DNA of 37,918 nucleotides from Rhizobium sp. Q54 (GTDB lineage Bacteria > Pseudomonadota > Alphaproteobacteria > Rickettsiales > UBA1997): positions 1 to 37,918 of the forward strand of contig CAMBXE010000013.1 in the NCBI GenBank assembly GCA_945871805.1, read 5' to 3'. The position numbers and the translations under genes were made by a program. Below are positions 1 to 8,301 of this stretch, piece after piece. Below the pieces are notes generated by a model that was given only the letters and a program-made list of their open reading frames with translations, searched no databases and was not told the origin of the DNA. Positions within the stretch are counted from its first letter, which is position 1; each line of letters starts with the position of its first letter.

Positions 1-1637
1 CCCGCAGAGAGCATTGCCAAATATTTCTCTTCGAAGTTTTTTATCTTTCCCGACTTGTAAATTCCATAAAGTGAATTGACCAAGCAATCACCAAATGCGT
101 AAGCGTAAACATAAAAAGGTGAGTGAATAAAATGTGGAATGTAGCACCAGAAAAATTTGTATTCGTCGTCAAATTTAAATGCTGATCCGAGACTTTCTTT
201 TTGAATATCCATCCAAAATTTACAGAGTTGCTCAAGCGAAATTTCCCCAGCCTTTCTCGCTTCATGAACCTTTGTTTCAAATTCTAAAAAAGCGATTTGA
301 CGAACTACGGTATTAATCATGTCTTCAACTTTTGCGGCGATGATTAATTTTTTCTTCGCTGAATTTTTTTCGTTTTTAAGAATTTTTTGAAAGGTGAGTT
401 GTTCGCCAAAAACCGAAGCAGTTTCGGCTAAAGTAAGAGGGGTGCCTGCCATCAAGGCGCCTTGCGAGCGCGCCAGGTATTGATGTACGCCATGTCCAAG
501 TTCATGCGCTAAAGTCATCACATCGCGAGTTTTTCCTTGGTAGTTCATTAAAATGTAAGGATGAACCGAAGGAACGCAGGAATGAGAAAAGGCACCGGAA
601 TCCTTACCAACTCTGACTTTAGCGTCGATCCAATTTTTCTTAAAAAATATTTCACCGATCTTTCTCATCTCCGGAGAAAATTCTTCGTAAGCTTCTAGTA
701 CTAAGTTTTTTGCGCTTTCCCAAGGAATAATTTTATTTTCTGCTTTGCTTAGGGGGGCGTTGCGATCCCAGTAATTCATCACTTTTTTGCCAAGTATTTT
801 GGCTTTAATTTTGTAGTAACGGTGCGAGATGTTGGCGTAATTTTTTTTCACTTGATTCACCAAAAGATCGACAACTTCATCTTCAACAAAATTGCTCAGA
901 TTTCTTGATGATATTGGGTTGGCAAAGCCTCTCCATTCATCTTCAACTGCCTTGTCTTTGGCTAGAATATTAGTGATGAAGGCAAAAGTTTTTGAATTTT
1001 CTTCGAATGTTTTCCCGATCGATTTTGCTGCATCTTTTCTAACTTTTTCGTCGGGATTGCTCAGTAAATTAAAAATTTCCTGCGACGACAAAATCTTGCC
1101 GCGGTAAGAAAATTTTAGATTACTAACTGTCTCGTCAAACAAGCGTACAAAGGCGTTGCAGCCAGTAATATTTTTTTCCAAAGAAAATTTTTCCAACTCA
1201 TTTGAAAGTTGATATTTTTTGAAAGCGCGACTGTTGCGAATGAAAGGTTGGTATTTTTTTAACTCCAAACTTTTCAGTTTTTTCTCGTCAATTTTGTTGA
1301 GTTCGAGCGTGAAAAAAATCAGCTGCGATTCAAATTTGTTCAGCGTTTCCCCGGTGTTTTGGTAGAAAGAAATATTGGCCTGATTCGATAAATCAGCGGC
1401 GTAAATCAAGTAAGAGTAGCTAGAAATTTTTCCGATTTGTTCGGAGATTTTTTCATAAGTTTCAATTGCCGCCAAAAGCTGCGAAGCATTGAGTTCAGAG
1501 ACTTTACCAGTAAAATCCTCGGTAAATTTCTTGCTCGCTTTTTCGATACTTTTTATTTCGAGAGAAATTTTTTTATCTTTCGGCGAAGAATAAAAATCAG
1601 CGAGATTCCACTCGGGAACATTTTTTAAATTTTTCAT
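1..1637 (-). CDS. pepF: M3 family oligoendopeptidase F (C-terminus cut by window edge)
   Basis: Cytoplasmic zinc metallopeptidase of the M3B oligoendopeptidase F family, which cleaves short peptides. Reading from the ATG at 1637, 545 codons are visible and the frame is still open at base 3. The family is about 600 residues long, so roughly the last 50 are outside the window. The zinc site is clear: HELGH at residues 378-382 (bases 492-506) within TLAHELGHGVHQYLA, followed about 25 residues later by LAETASVFGE, which supplies the third zinc ligand (Glu). The N-terminal half is the usual helical region. The start overlaps the stop of the upstream methyltransferase by 4 bp (ATGA), so it is the last visible gene of a murJ-methyltransferase-pepF operon. 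The family assignment is secure; the physiological substrate is unknown. Confidence 0.93.
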   Translation of the reverse strand, partial: MKNLKNVPEWNLADFYSSPKDKKISLEIKSIEKASKKFTEDFTGKVSELNASQLLAAIETYEKISEQIGKISSYSYLIYAADLSNQANISFYQNTGETLNKFESQLIFFTLELNKIDEKKLKSLELKKYQPFIRNSRAFKKYQLSNELEKFSLEKNITGCNAFVRLFDETVSNLKFSYRGKILSSQEIFNLLSNPDEKVRKDAAKSIGKTFEENSKTFAFITNILAKDKAVEDEWRGFANPISSRNLSNFVEDEVVDLLVNQVKKNYANISHRYYKIKAKILGKKVMNYWDRNAPLSKAENKIIPWESAKNLVLEAYEEFSPEMRKIGEIFFKKNWIDAKVRVGKDSGAFSHSCVPSVHPYILMNYQGKTRDVMTLAHELGHGVHQYLARSQGALMAGTPLTLAETASVFGEQLTFQKILKNEKNSAKKKLIIAAKVEDMINTVVRQIAFLEFETKVHEARKAGEISLEQLCKFWMDIQKESLGSAFKFDDEYKFFWCYIPHFIHSPFYVYAYAFGDCLVNSLYGIYKSGKIKNFEEKYLAMLSA

Positions 1638-2620
1638 TTTCCAAAATTTGCAATTAGCTCCAAATGCTTGGTGGCATAGAATTGGTCGATGGCGGTGAGG
1701 TTTTTAATTTTGAACCCAGCATCAATTAAAATTTTAGCATCGCGCCTAAAGCTTTCTGGATTGCAAGAGACGTAAATTAAATTTTTTATCTGAGATTTAG
1801 CAATTTCTAAAACCTGTGGAGACGCCCCATTTCTAGGTGGATTGATGATCACCAAATCGAATAACTTCAATTCTCTTGCGGTTAGTGGCGAAGAAAAAAC
1901 ATCACGAACTGCGCCTTTTATCTTGCTTCCCAAATCATTTGCTGCCGCGTTTTTATTGAGCAAATCAATCATTTTTTGACTGCCCTCGAAAGCACAAATC
2001 GACTTTGCTAAATCATGAATTCCAAAAGAATAAGCGCCAAATCCAGCGTAAATATCGGCGACGTGAATTGGTTGCGAAACCCCGCTGCGAATGATTTTAA
2101 TGATATTTTCAAGCCCTGATTTTGTTGCCTGTATGAAGATATCTGAATCTAGATCAATTTTAAAATCTGTAAAAAAAATCTGATTTTTTCTGAGTAAAAA
2201 AATTGGCGAAATGCTGTCTTTAACTCGACTAGAAATGTTGAGATTTTTTTCTTTGGCGAAGGCAATTAATTTTTGAACTTGTGAAAAATTGGGCTCTTTT
2301 TTTGCTGTTAGTACAAGGTCTAGACCATTGTCAAATAAGGTTACACTAGCCTGAGAGTAAAAATTTTGTTCTTGAGTTTTTAGGAAATTTTTTAGTGGAT
2401 AAATCAGCGCTGAAATTTCTTTTTCAGCCGAAGGGTCATTTTCAATTTCAACTAAGTTGTGAGATTTCTCAGTAAAAAATCCGAGACGATTTTTCCCATC
2501 AATTTGAAAAGTTACCCTGCGTCGGGAATGTCCACCAACCGAGATCCAGCCAATGTTGGGACAATATTCGCCTAATAATTTTTGCAGTGAATCTTTCTTA
2601 GGCTGAGGGAATTGCGTCAT
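1634..2620 (-). CDS. class I SAM-dependent RNA m5U methyltransferase (RlmD/TrmA-like, short form)
   Basis: Predicted uracil-C5 RNA methyltransferase of the TrmA/RumA/RlmD group, 328 residues. The catalytic half is intact: FIQATKSG (162-169), the SAM-binding stretch DIYAGFGAYSFGI (189-201), NPPRNGA (260-266, usually DPPRxG) and the nucleophile Cys286 in VSCNPES. The protein is about 100 residues shorter than typical RlmD. The N-terminal TRAM domain is absent, and so is the Fe-S cysteine cluster (CGGCxxQH): the chain goes almost directly from residue 20 into HSRRR, which begins the conserved central domain. rRNA or tRNA specificity therefore cannot be read from the sequence. The start at 2620 overlaps the murJ end by 23 bp, and the stop overlaps pepF by 4 bp, so translational coupling is likely. 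No Shine-Dalgarno is visible. Confidence 0.85.
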   Translation of the reverse strand: MTQFPQPKKDSLQKLLGEYCPNIGWISVGGHSRRRVTFQIDGKNRLGFFTEKSHNLVEIENDPSAEKEISALIYPLKNFLKTQEQNFYSQASVTLFDNGLDLVLTAKKEPNFSQVQKLIAFAKEKNLNISSRVKDSISPIFLLRKNQIFFTDFKIDLDSDIFIQATKSGLENIIKIIRSGVSQPIHVADIYAGFGAYSFGIHDLAKSICAFEGSQKMIDLLNKNAAANDLGSKIKGAVRDVFSSPLTARELKLFDLVIINPPRNGASPQVLEIAKSQIKNLIYVSCNPESFRRDAKILIDAGFKIKNLTAIDQFYATKHLELIANFGK

Positions 2621-4154
2621 TCTTTTTTCTGCGAAATATGCGTGATTTAAGTAGGATGTCCAAGCTTCCGGAGAAGTAGGAAGAGATGAAGTAAATTATT
2701 AAACCAACTGAGATCATTGTGATTAATTCAGCTATTCTGTTCAACTCATCAGTTTTAGCAAATAACTCACGAAGCGAGTAAAGAGTAAGTGCCATCGCCA
2801 GAGCCGGAATTAAAATCAGAACAAATTTTTTGGCAAAATTTTTCTCAAAACGGAAATGTTTTTTCTTAATCAAATTGAAGATGAGCAAAGTGAGATTGAA
2901 ATAACTCGAGACCACCGAAGCAAGTACGATACCGATGTAGCCGAAATTCATTACGAAGAAAATTACGTTAAGCACGGCATTGTTGAGCAAGCAAATGAAG
3001 GCAATATTCATTGGGGTTCTAGTGTCGCCACGCGAAAAGAATGCTGGCTCCATGACCTTTACTAAAACGTAAGAAGGCAGGCCAAAAGAATAGAACATTA
3101 AGGCTTGTGCGACGAAAAAACTTTCCTTCGAAGTGAACGCGCCACGTTCAAAAAGCGACGAGATGATTGGGTAAGAGAGGACAGTGAGAGCTAGAGTGGC
3201 GGGGATTACCAAGATCAATCCAACTTCTAAAGCCATGTTTTGTAACTTAATTGCTTCGTCAAATTCGCTAGATTTTATTTTGCGCGATAGTGCGGGGAGT
3301 AATGCGATACCTATGGCGATGCCAATCATTGCCAGAGGTAATTGATTGATGCGATCAGCGTAATAAAGGTAAGAAACTGCGCCGGAAATCATGCTGGCGA
3401 AGATTGAATCGACGAGCAAGTTGATCTGCATTACATTTGCGCCGATGACCCCGGGCACTAGCTTACGAAAGAATTTTTTGATGTCGGAATTAATTTTTGG
3501 AAAGCAGGGATAAACTAAAAATCCGGCTTTGATGGTGAAGAAAAACAACCAAAGAAATTGTAAAATTCCGGCGATGAAAACTCCCCAAGAAAGTGCGTAA
3601 GCGTAATTCGGAGCAATTGGTCCGAAAACAAAAACTGAAGCAATTAATGTGCCATTTAAGATGATTGGAGAAGCGGCTGGAACAGCGAATTTATTGAGTG
3701 AATTAAGGATTCCAGAACAAAGAGAAACCAAAGAAATGAAGATCAAATAAAAAATTGTGATGCGCGAAAGACTAACAAGAAGCGTTGATTTTTCTGGATC
3801 GCTAAAGAATCCGGGAAACAAAATTTTCATGAAAGTCGGCATGAAAATTTGAAAGAGGATGGTGAAAAAAAGTAGGGCGTAAAAAAGCAGAGAAAAAATA
3901 TTTCTGACGAAAATTTTTTCGTCTTGATCGGTTTTTTTATCTTGCAGTTTTTCGATGAAGATTGGCACGAATGCTGAGTTGAAGGCGCCTTCGGCAAAAA
4001 CACGACGGAAGAAATTTGGCAAGCGAAATGCGGCAAAAAATGCGTCGGACAACATGGTGACGCCGACATATCGCGCGATCAAAACATCGCGCGCGAAACC
4101 AAGAATGCGCGAAAGAGAAATGAAAAAAGAAATTGTGAAGATTGAGCGGAACAT
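2598..4154 (-). CDS. murJ: lipid II flippase MurJ (MviN)
   Basis: Inner-membrane flippase that moves the peptidoglycan precursor lipid II to the periplasm (MOP superfamily). From the ATG at 4154 the protein has 518 residues, normal for MurJ, and begins MFRSIFTISFFISLSRILGF, followed by ARD. This is the canonical start of the family. About 14 hydrophobic segments follow. Family signatures include LSDAFFAAFRLPNFFRRVFA, then EGAFNSAFVP. The open frame continues upstream to 4238, but those 28 codons run into a palindromic repeat (4197-4276) and do not resemble MurJ, so I start at 4154. The gene heads the murJ-methyltransferase-pepF operon. No clear ribosome binding site precedes it. Confidence 0.95.
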   Translation of the reverse strand: MFRSIFTISFFISLSRILGFARDVLIARYVGVTMLSDAFFAAFRLPNFFRRVFAEGAFNSAFVPIFIEKLQDKKTDQDEKIFVRNIFSLLFYALLFFTILFQIFMPTFMKILFPGFFSDPEKSTLLVSLSRITIFYLIFISLVSLCSGILNSLNKFAVPAASPIILNGTLIASVFVFGPIAPNYAYALSWGVFIAGILQFLWLFFFTIKAGFLVYPCFPKINSDIKKFFRKLVPGVIGANVMQINLLVDSIFASMISGAVSYLYYADRINQLPLAMIGIAIGIALLPALSRKIKSSEFDEAIKLQNMALEVGLILVIPATLALTVLSYPIISSLFERGAFTSKESFFVAQALMFYSFGLPSYVLVKVMEPAFFSRGDTRTPMNIAFICLLNNAVLNVIFFVMNFGYIGIVLASVVSSYFNLTLLIFNLIKKKHFRFEKNFAKKFVLILIPALAMALTLYSLRELFAKTDELNRIAELITMISVGLIIYFISSYFSGSLDILLKSRIFRRKKNDAIPSA

Positions 4155-4196
4155 TCTGTGAGAGTATTTGTGACTTTTCTCGAATGCGAAAAATCT

Positions 4197-4276
4197 TTTC
4201 GCCGGTTGAGCGAAGTCGAAACCAAGAAAAGTCGTCACTGAACTTTCTTGGTTTCGACTTAGCTCAGCCGGCGAAA
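4197..4276. repeat. palindromic repeat, family A copy 1
   Basis: Long inverted repeat between uspA and murJ. The left arm contains GGTTGAGCGAAGTCGAAACC and the right arm GGTTTCGACTTAGCTCAGCC. The arms are about 34 nt with a few mismatches and a short loop near 4235-4241. The same core recurs at 10416-10497, 22035-22101 and 22174-22244, so this is a dispersed element. It could act as a hairpin between the two genes, but there is no T-run to call it a canonical terminator. Confidence 0.85.
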
Positions 4277-4287
4277 GTTTTCGAGAT

Positions 4288-4743
4288 TTAGACTAGAGAG
4301 TTAAGAAATTCATCATTCAAATTTTCTGGCACAATTGTTACTGGAACATTTATTTTGCTGCCGATTTTGCCGACGATTTTTGGCAGAACCGTATTGTCAG
4401 AAAGCGAATTCTGTGACTTGCCAAAAACAATCATTTTGCAGTCAGCAGTGGCTTTTAATTCACGAATAATTTCAGCGGTGATGTCGCCTTCGCGTATTGA
4501 AATTGCTGGAGTGATACCAGTTTCTTTGCAGGCCACATCGATTAATTTTTTGATGCGAACCTCGAGTTGCTGTCTTTTTTCATTACCGATGGCTTTGGCG
4601 GCGAAAGGTAAATTTTTGTAAGAGGCTTCGAGAATGGCGAGAATTTGTACGCTAAATCCTGTATTTTTTGCTTTGCAGCAAGCGTAGCGGAGAGCGGTTT
4701 CTGAAGCGTTAGTAGTGTCGATGCAGACGATGATTGAGGACAT
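4288..4743 (-). CDS. universal stress protein (UspA family)
   Basis: Small cytoplasmic protein of the UspA fold, 151 residues from the ATG at 4743. It begins MSSIIVCIDTTNASETALRY, the typical first strand and helix, and ends with PKIVGKIGSKINVPVTIVPE, the usual last helix and strand. The ATP-binding loop G-x2-G-x9-G-S/T is degenerate here (FGKSQNSLSDN), so nucleotide binding is doubtful. An upstream extension to 4782 is open but non-homologous. The ATG lies 1 nt after the stop of the TIGR02186 gene, placing it at the end of the tauE-TIGR02186 operon. Role inferred only from family: stress adaptation. Confidence 0.85.
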   Translation of the reverse strand: MSSIIVCIDTTNASETALRYACCKAKNTGFSVQILAILEASYKNLPFAAKAIGNEKRQQLEVRIKKLIDVACKETGITPAISIREGDITAEIIRELKATADCKMIVFGKSQNSLSDNTVLPKIVGKIGSKINVPVTIVPENLNDEFLNSLV

Positions 4744-4744
4744 A

Positions 4745-5479
4745 TTATTTACCGATAAAACGAAGGAAGAGATAGTTAGCAAGCCAGCCAGTCACTAGCG
4801 CGAACGCCACTGCAACAATCCCATAAAGAAAGGATTCATCGTAGGCAAAATCTAGGATTCTAGCGCTGATGCCAACTTGATTGACGTAAATTGGAATTGA
4901 TTGGAAGGACAGTAAATTACCCTCGCTAATCAAATAAATTTCGACCGTGTAAGTGCCGCGCGAAATATTTTTTGGAAAATTTAGTAAAACTTTGAACAGA
5001 GTTTCATTAAGAAAATCGATTTTATCGGCGCCGCTCGAGTAGAGTTTGTTGTGCTCAAGACGGTCAACGAGCTGAAGCTGAAACTCATTTTTTACATCTT
5101 CAGAAACTTCATTATTGCTGTGAAAAACTAAATTATTTTTACCGAGTTCTAGATCGGTAAGAAGTTGGTCAATTCCATCGTTACTGTTGAAGGTGGAGAA
5201 GAGTGAATAAAAGCTGGAACTCTCTTTAAACTTTACTCTCTGGCCATTGTACCAGATGCCTGCAAATTTTTGTTTTTTAGTAACAAGAAAATTTTTCTTC
5301 GGGCCGCGAACTGCGATAACAATGTCTCCGGCATCACCTCTGGCGCCAAAAAGTAAAATTTTTGCGCCGTTGAATTTAGTGTCGATATTAATCTCGTTGG
5401 TGGAGATGCCAGAGATTAGCGGATTAGCGAAAGCTTGCGTTGACGCTAAAAAAAATAAAATAATCGCAAGTTTTTTCAT
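4745..5479 (-). CDS. TIGR02186 family (Alph_Pro_TM) membrane-anchored protein
   Basis: Protein of 244 residues with a signal peptide (MKKLAIILFFLASTQAFA), a large periplasmic region and one C-terminal membrane segment (about 215-238, containing GIVAVAFALVTGWLANYLF). It matches the alphaproteobacterial TIGR02186/Alph_Pro_TM family by overall pattern: an early ISTNEINIDTKFNGAKILLF strand region, GDIVIAVRGP, a G-x-W-x-N segment, and a late RGTYTVEIYLI strand before the membrane helix. This family commonly sits beside a TauE/SafE permease, as here, where the start overlaps tauE by 4 bp. The molecular role is unknown; a periplasmic partner of the exporter is a reasonable inference. It has one of the few good Shine-Dalgarno sequences in the window (GAGGTG, 8 nt before the ATG). 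Confidence 0.85.
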   Translation of the reverse strand: MKKLAIILFFLASTQAFANPLISGISTNEINIDTKFNGAKILLFGARGDAGDIVIAVRGPKKNFLVTKKQKFAGIWYNGQRVKFKESSSFYSLFSTFNSNDGIDQLLTDLELGKNNLVFHSNNEVSEDVKNEFQLQLVDRLEHNKLYSSGADKIDFLNETLFKVLLNFPKNISRGTYTVEIYLISEGNLLSFQSIPIYVNQVGISARILDFAYDESFLYGIVAVAFALVTGWLANYLFLRFIGK

Positions 5480-6411
5480 CGTTTTAACACCTCGATTATG
5501 TAGAGGTGAGAAGGCTCGGTGAAGAGGATGAAAAGCATTTTGATGCAGACGCCGAGGAGCAATAAAGCCAAGAAAGAGCGCATGCTGTCAGCGTCAACTT
5601 TGTAGCCGGCGCGAGTGCCGATTTGGGCACCGATGGCCGAGCTGATGATCATTAAAAATGCGAGCAGGATGTCGACATTATTACTGGTGACCGCTTGTAA
5701 AAAAGTTGCGTTACTGGCGATGAAAACGATTTGAAATAGCGAGGTGCCTACCACCATACTTGAAGGCATACGAAGGATGTAGATCATAGCTGGAATCATC
5801 AAAAATCCGCCGCCAATTCCCATCAGAGAAACAAGAATGCCAATTCCGGCGCTGAGAATTATTGGAATTAAAATGCTGACAGTGATCTCGGATTTGGGAA
5901 AATAGACTTGCCAAGGAAGTCTTTCGAGGCTCTTCAGAAAGCCTCCCTCGGGTTTTTCGGGTTTTTTGTCCCAGGTCACACCATATTTTTTTTCCATCAA
6001 AGTACGCACGCTGTCGACTAACATTGTGACCGAAATAGTGCCGAGGAAAATCACGTAGACGAAAGCGATTACGATGTCGATATGGCCAGAGTTTTGAAGA
6101 AGGCGAAAAATTGAAACGCCAAAAGTCGAGCCGAAAAATCCGCCGAGCACCAAGAATAAACCCATCTTAATATCGACGCTTCTTTTGCGAATTTGGACTA
6201 GTAATCCCGAGACCGAAGCGGCGATGATTTGATTGGTGGAAGTAGAAACAGCAATGGCTGGCGGGATGCCGATGAACATCAAAAATGGAGTCGCTAAAAA
6301 TCCGCCACCAATTCCAAACATGCCAGAGAGGAAGCCAGCAGAAAGACCGAGCAGCAATACCAAAAGTATGTTTACCGGAATTTCAGCGATGGGTAAGTAG
6401 ATTTGGAACAT
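5476..6411 (-). CDS. TauE/SafE-family sulfite/anion exporter
   Basis: Inner-membrane permease of 311 residues with about eight hydrophobic segments in two homologous halves. Each half carries the family glycine motif: GMFGIGGGFLATPFL at residues 30-44 and SLMGIGGGFLMIPAM in the second half. The family exports or imports sulfite, sulfoacetate or other small organosulfur anions; the substrate cannot be told from the sequence. The hydrophilic stretch between the halves (LMEKKYGVTWDKKPEKPEGG) is the typical cytoplasmic loop. It overlaps ygfZ upstream by 1 bp and the TIGR02186 gene downstream by 4 bp, so it belongs to a tight operon. The pairing with TIGR02186 supports a joint function. Confidence 0.9.
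   Translation of the reverse strand: MFQIYLPIAEIPVNILLVLLLGLSAGFLSGMFGIGGGFLATPFLMFIGIPPAIAVSTSTNQIIAASVSGLLVQIRKRSVDIKMGLFLVLGGFFGSTFGVSIFRLLQNSGHIDIVIAFVYVIFLGTISVTMLVDSVRTLMEKKYGVTWDKKPEKPEGGFLKSLERLPWQVYFPKSEITVSILIPIILSAGIGILVSLMGIGGGFLMIPAMIYILRMPSSMVVGTSLFQIVFIASNATFLQAVTSNNVDILLAFLMIISSAIGAQIGTRAGYKVDADSMRSFLALLLLGVCIKMLFILFTEPSHLYIIEVLKR
5488..5493 (-). promoter_or_regulatory. Shine-Dalgarno site of the TIGR02186 gene
   Basis: GAGGTG on the minus strand, 8 nt upstream of the ATG at 5479 and inside the end of tauE. It stands out because nearly all other starts in the window lack such a motif. Confidence 0.65.
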
Positions 6412-7253
6412 TAACTAATGACGGAAATTTTATGGCCGCTGAGATCGAGTTTCTGCAGATCGATATCTTGGGAATCCTTTACTAGAGCCAAAGCGTGTAA
6501 TTCATTTTTATGAAAAATCGAAGACAGAATTATGCCTACCGATTTTCCTTCGCAATAAATCTCTGAGTTTTTTTCAATCGCGTTCCGCGTCATTCCCGCG
6601 TAGGCGGGAATCCAGGAGGTCTTGTTGCTTGCTCCGAGCGCGTTGTTCTGGATCCCCGCCTGCGCGGGGATGACAACATGAAAAATCTTTTTCCTAATCT
6701 CGCCGCGATAATGTGTGCGCGCTGTCAGCTCTTGTCCGACGTAGCATCCCTTGTTGTAATCAATCGCATTTAAATCGTCGAAACCGAATTCGAGAATGAA
6801 GGATTTGTCGTAAGTTAGATCATTTTCAGATTCGGGGATTTTAAGAGAGATGCGGTTGAAGTGGTAAGTTGTAAGTGAGTCGCAAGTGGCGTTTCCGTAG
6901 AGTCGGTGACCGAGTTTTGGATTGCGTGGGTCGAGGAATCCTTGACCGTTTTCATTAGAAATTACTTTGAGTTCGTCATTTTTTTTGATCACGACTTGCG
7001 AGCGTAATTTGTAAAAATTTAGCTTTTGAAAAATTTCATCGCGTCGCGCGGCAAGGCAATCCAGCACTAGTTTCTCGCCATCATCGAAAATAAAAAAATC
7101 GTAAAGAAATCTGCCTGGAGCATTGAGCATCACGGCGTAAATCAGATTTGTCGCCGAGGTTTTTTCAACATCATTCGTGATTAATCCCTGCAGAAATTTT
7201 TTACGATCAGCGCCACTAATTTCAATGATGGCGCGGTCTTTTAAGTGAATCAT
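6411..7253 (-). CDS. ygfZ: YgfZ/GcvT-fold folate-binding protein with repeat-encoded insert
   Basis: Homologue of YgfZ (human IBA57), a folate-dependent factor for maintenance of certain Fe-S enzymes. Evidence: the N-terminal DRAIIEISGADRKKFLQGLI (6-25), the NAPGRFLYDFFIF segment (44-56) and the diagnostic KGCYVGQE (168-175). Total 280 residues. Residues about 194-222 (VIPAQAGIQ through WIPAYAGMT) are not part of the family: they are the translation of a family B palindromic repeat (6589-6674) inserted in frame just after RKKIFHV, near the start of the C-terminal barrel domain. Without it the protein would be about 250 residues, normal for the family. The reading frame stays open through the barrel (SVGIILSS, LHALALVKD). 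It overlaps the upstream GT61 gene by 4 bp and tauE by 1 bp. Confidence 0.92.
   Translation of the reverse strand: MIHLKDRAIIEISGADRKKFLQGLITNDVEKTSATNLIYAVMLNAPGRFLYDFFIFDDGEKLVLDCLAARRDEIFQKLNFYKLRSQVVIKKNDELKVISNENGQGFLDPRNPKLGHRLYGNATCDSLTTYHFNRISLKIPESENDLTYDKSFILEFGFDDLNAIDYNKGCYVGQELTARTHYRGEIRKKIFHVVIPAQAGIQNNALGASNKTSWIPAYAGMTRNAIEKNSEIYCEGKSVGIILSSIFHKNELHALALVKDSQDIDLQKLDLSGHKISVIS
6589..6674. repeat. palindromic repeat, family B, in frame inside ygfZ
   Basis: Inverted repeat with 27-nt arms (6589-6615 and 6648-6674, three mismatches). The left arm starts GTCATTCCCGCGTAGGCGGG and the right arm ends CCTGCGCGGGGATGAC. It belongs to the same family as 15204-15283, 19444-19549 and 23481-23589. 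Here it lies inside a coding region and is translated without a stop. Confidence 0.93.
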
Positions 7254-8227
7254 GCGAGCATTAATTTTAGGTTCTTTTCCAGTTTTTCTAAATCGACAAA
7301 CAGGCTGCCGTGATGCGGATCTTTGATTTTACTGCGTGATCCAAAATCACATTTCTGGTAAAAATATTTTATCCGCAAAAGGGCAGAAAGTTTGTAATAG
7401 TCAGCTGTAGGTAACTCTGTTGCCAGCTCTAAAATTGAAGAATCCTCGGGCATGAAGAAGATGTTGGCAAGTCCCGCCCCGTGCGGACTGACAAGATATT
7501 TCGTTTTAGAAAAAATATCGATTTGCTCCTGGTAAGAAAGTTTTTCGGCGATGATTTTTTTGAATCCGTATTTCGCGAGCAGTTCACTCACTTCTCGCTC
7601 ATTTTCAACGAAACGCAAAACTTGCTCTTCGCGCGAAACGTAAATTTTTTCACTAGCTTCAAAATCATTTCGCAGAGCTTTTCTAATCTGCTCAAAATAT
7701 TGCTGATTCTGCGGTGGAGCGCTCACCAGAGCCAGTTCTTTTACTTTAATATTTGATTTGCGACGCAGAAAAATAATCTGTTCTTTTTTGATTCCGAACT
7801 TGGTAAGCGACGGCAAAACAAATGGATATTTCTGATATTTTTTTGGCAAAAAAAGCAGTGAATTTTCTAGAAGGTTTTTTTCTTTTATGATCAGAAGTTT
7901 TTTAAGAGCGAAGACGTGCCAGTGATAATAATTACTCGTCCATTCGTCGGTGATGAGTAAAAATCTTTTTTTACTAAAGTTGAGTTTCGGGAAAATAAAT
8001 TTGAGAAAAAATCGAAAACCTTTTTGGTATTTTTGATAATTTTCTTCACCGATACAGCTGTCGCGAAAAATTTTAAAATAAGTGAATACAACAGAATTGG
8101 TGCTAATTCGAACGTTTTTTAAAAATTTAATTTCAGGCTCAAAATAATTTCCTTCGGTAACATTTTCAAAAATATCGAAGTCAGAATTTGTCGCGTCAAA
8201 ATTGATCGGCTTTGGATAATTTTTCAT
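7250..8227 (-). CDS. GT61-family (DUF563) glycosyltransferase, paralogue 1
   Basis: Predicted glycosyltransferase of family 61, probably decorating a surface glycan. Typical signatures: WTSNYYHWH in the N-terminal half; the YVSREEQVLRFVENEREV block; the E-K-L-S-x-x-E-Q segment; and SPHGAGLANIFFMPEDSSIL followed by EL near the C-terminus. It is a close paralogue of the gene just upstream (8302-9351), with long identical runs such as KRFLLITDEWTSNYYHWH. I prefer the ATG at 8227 (325 residues). The frame is open to a TTG at 8299, 2 nt after the upstream stop, and that start would give 349 residues; the extra 24 have no counterpart in the paralogue. The stop overlaps ygfZ by 4 bp. Confidence 0.85.
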   Translation of the reverse strand: MKNYPKPINFDATNSDFDIFENVTEGNYFEPEIKFLKNVRISTNSVVFTYFKIFRDSCIGEENYQKYQKGFRFFLKFIFPKLNFSKKRFLLITDEWTSNYYHWHVFALKKLLIIKEKNLLENSLLFLPKKYQKYPFVLPSLTKFGIKKEQIIFLRRKSNIKVKELALVSAPPQNQQYFEQIRKALRNDFEASEKIYVSREEQVLRFVENEREVSELLAKYGFKKIIAEKLSYQEQIDIFSKTKYLVSPHGAGLANIFFMPEDSSILELATELPTADYYKLSALLRIKYFYQKCDFGSRSKIKDPHHGSLFVDLEKLEKNLKLMLA

Positions 8228-8301
8228 TGAGTCGTAATAAATTTTATGGAGATAATTGTGACGAGATATACCCCGCAATTGTTGAGGGGTCGATGCCAAG
8301 G

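Noticed and set aside
4155-4238. N-terminal extension of MurJ by 28 residues
   Set aside because: The codons run into a family A repeat and precede the canonical MFRSIFTISFF start. Homology favours 4154.
4288-4743. Degenerate UspA as a pseudogene
   Set aside because: The ATP-binding loop is altered, but the frame is intact, the length is normal and it is coupled to its operon. A non-ATP-binding Usp is more likely.
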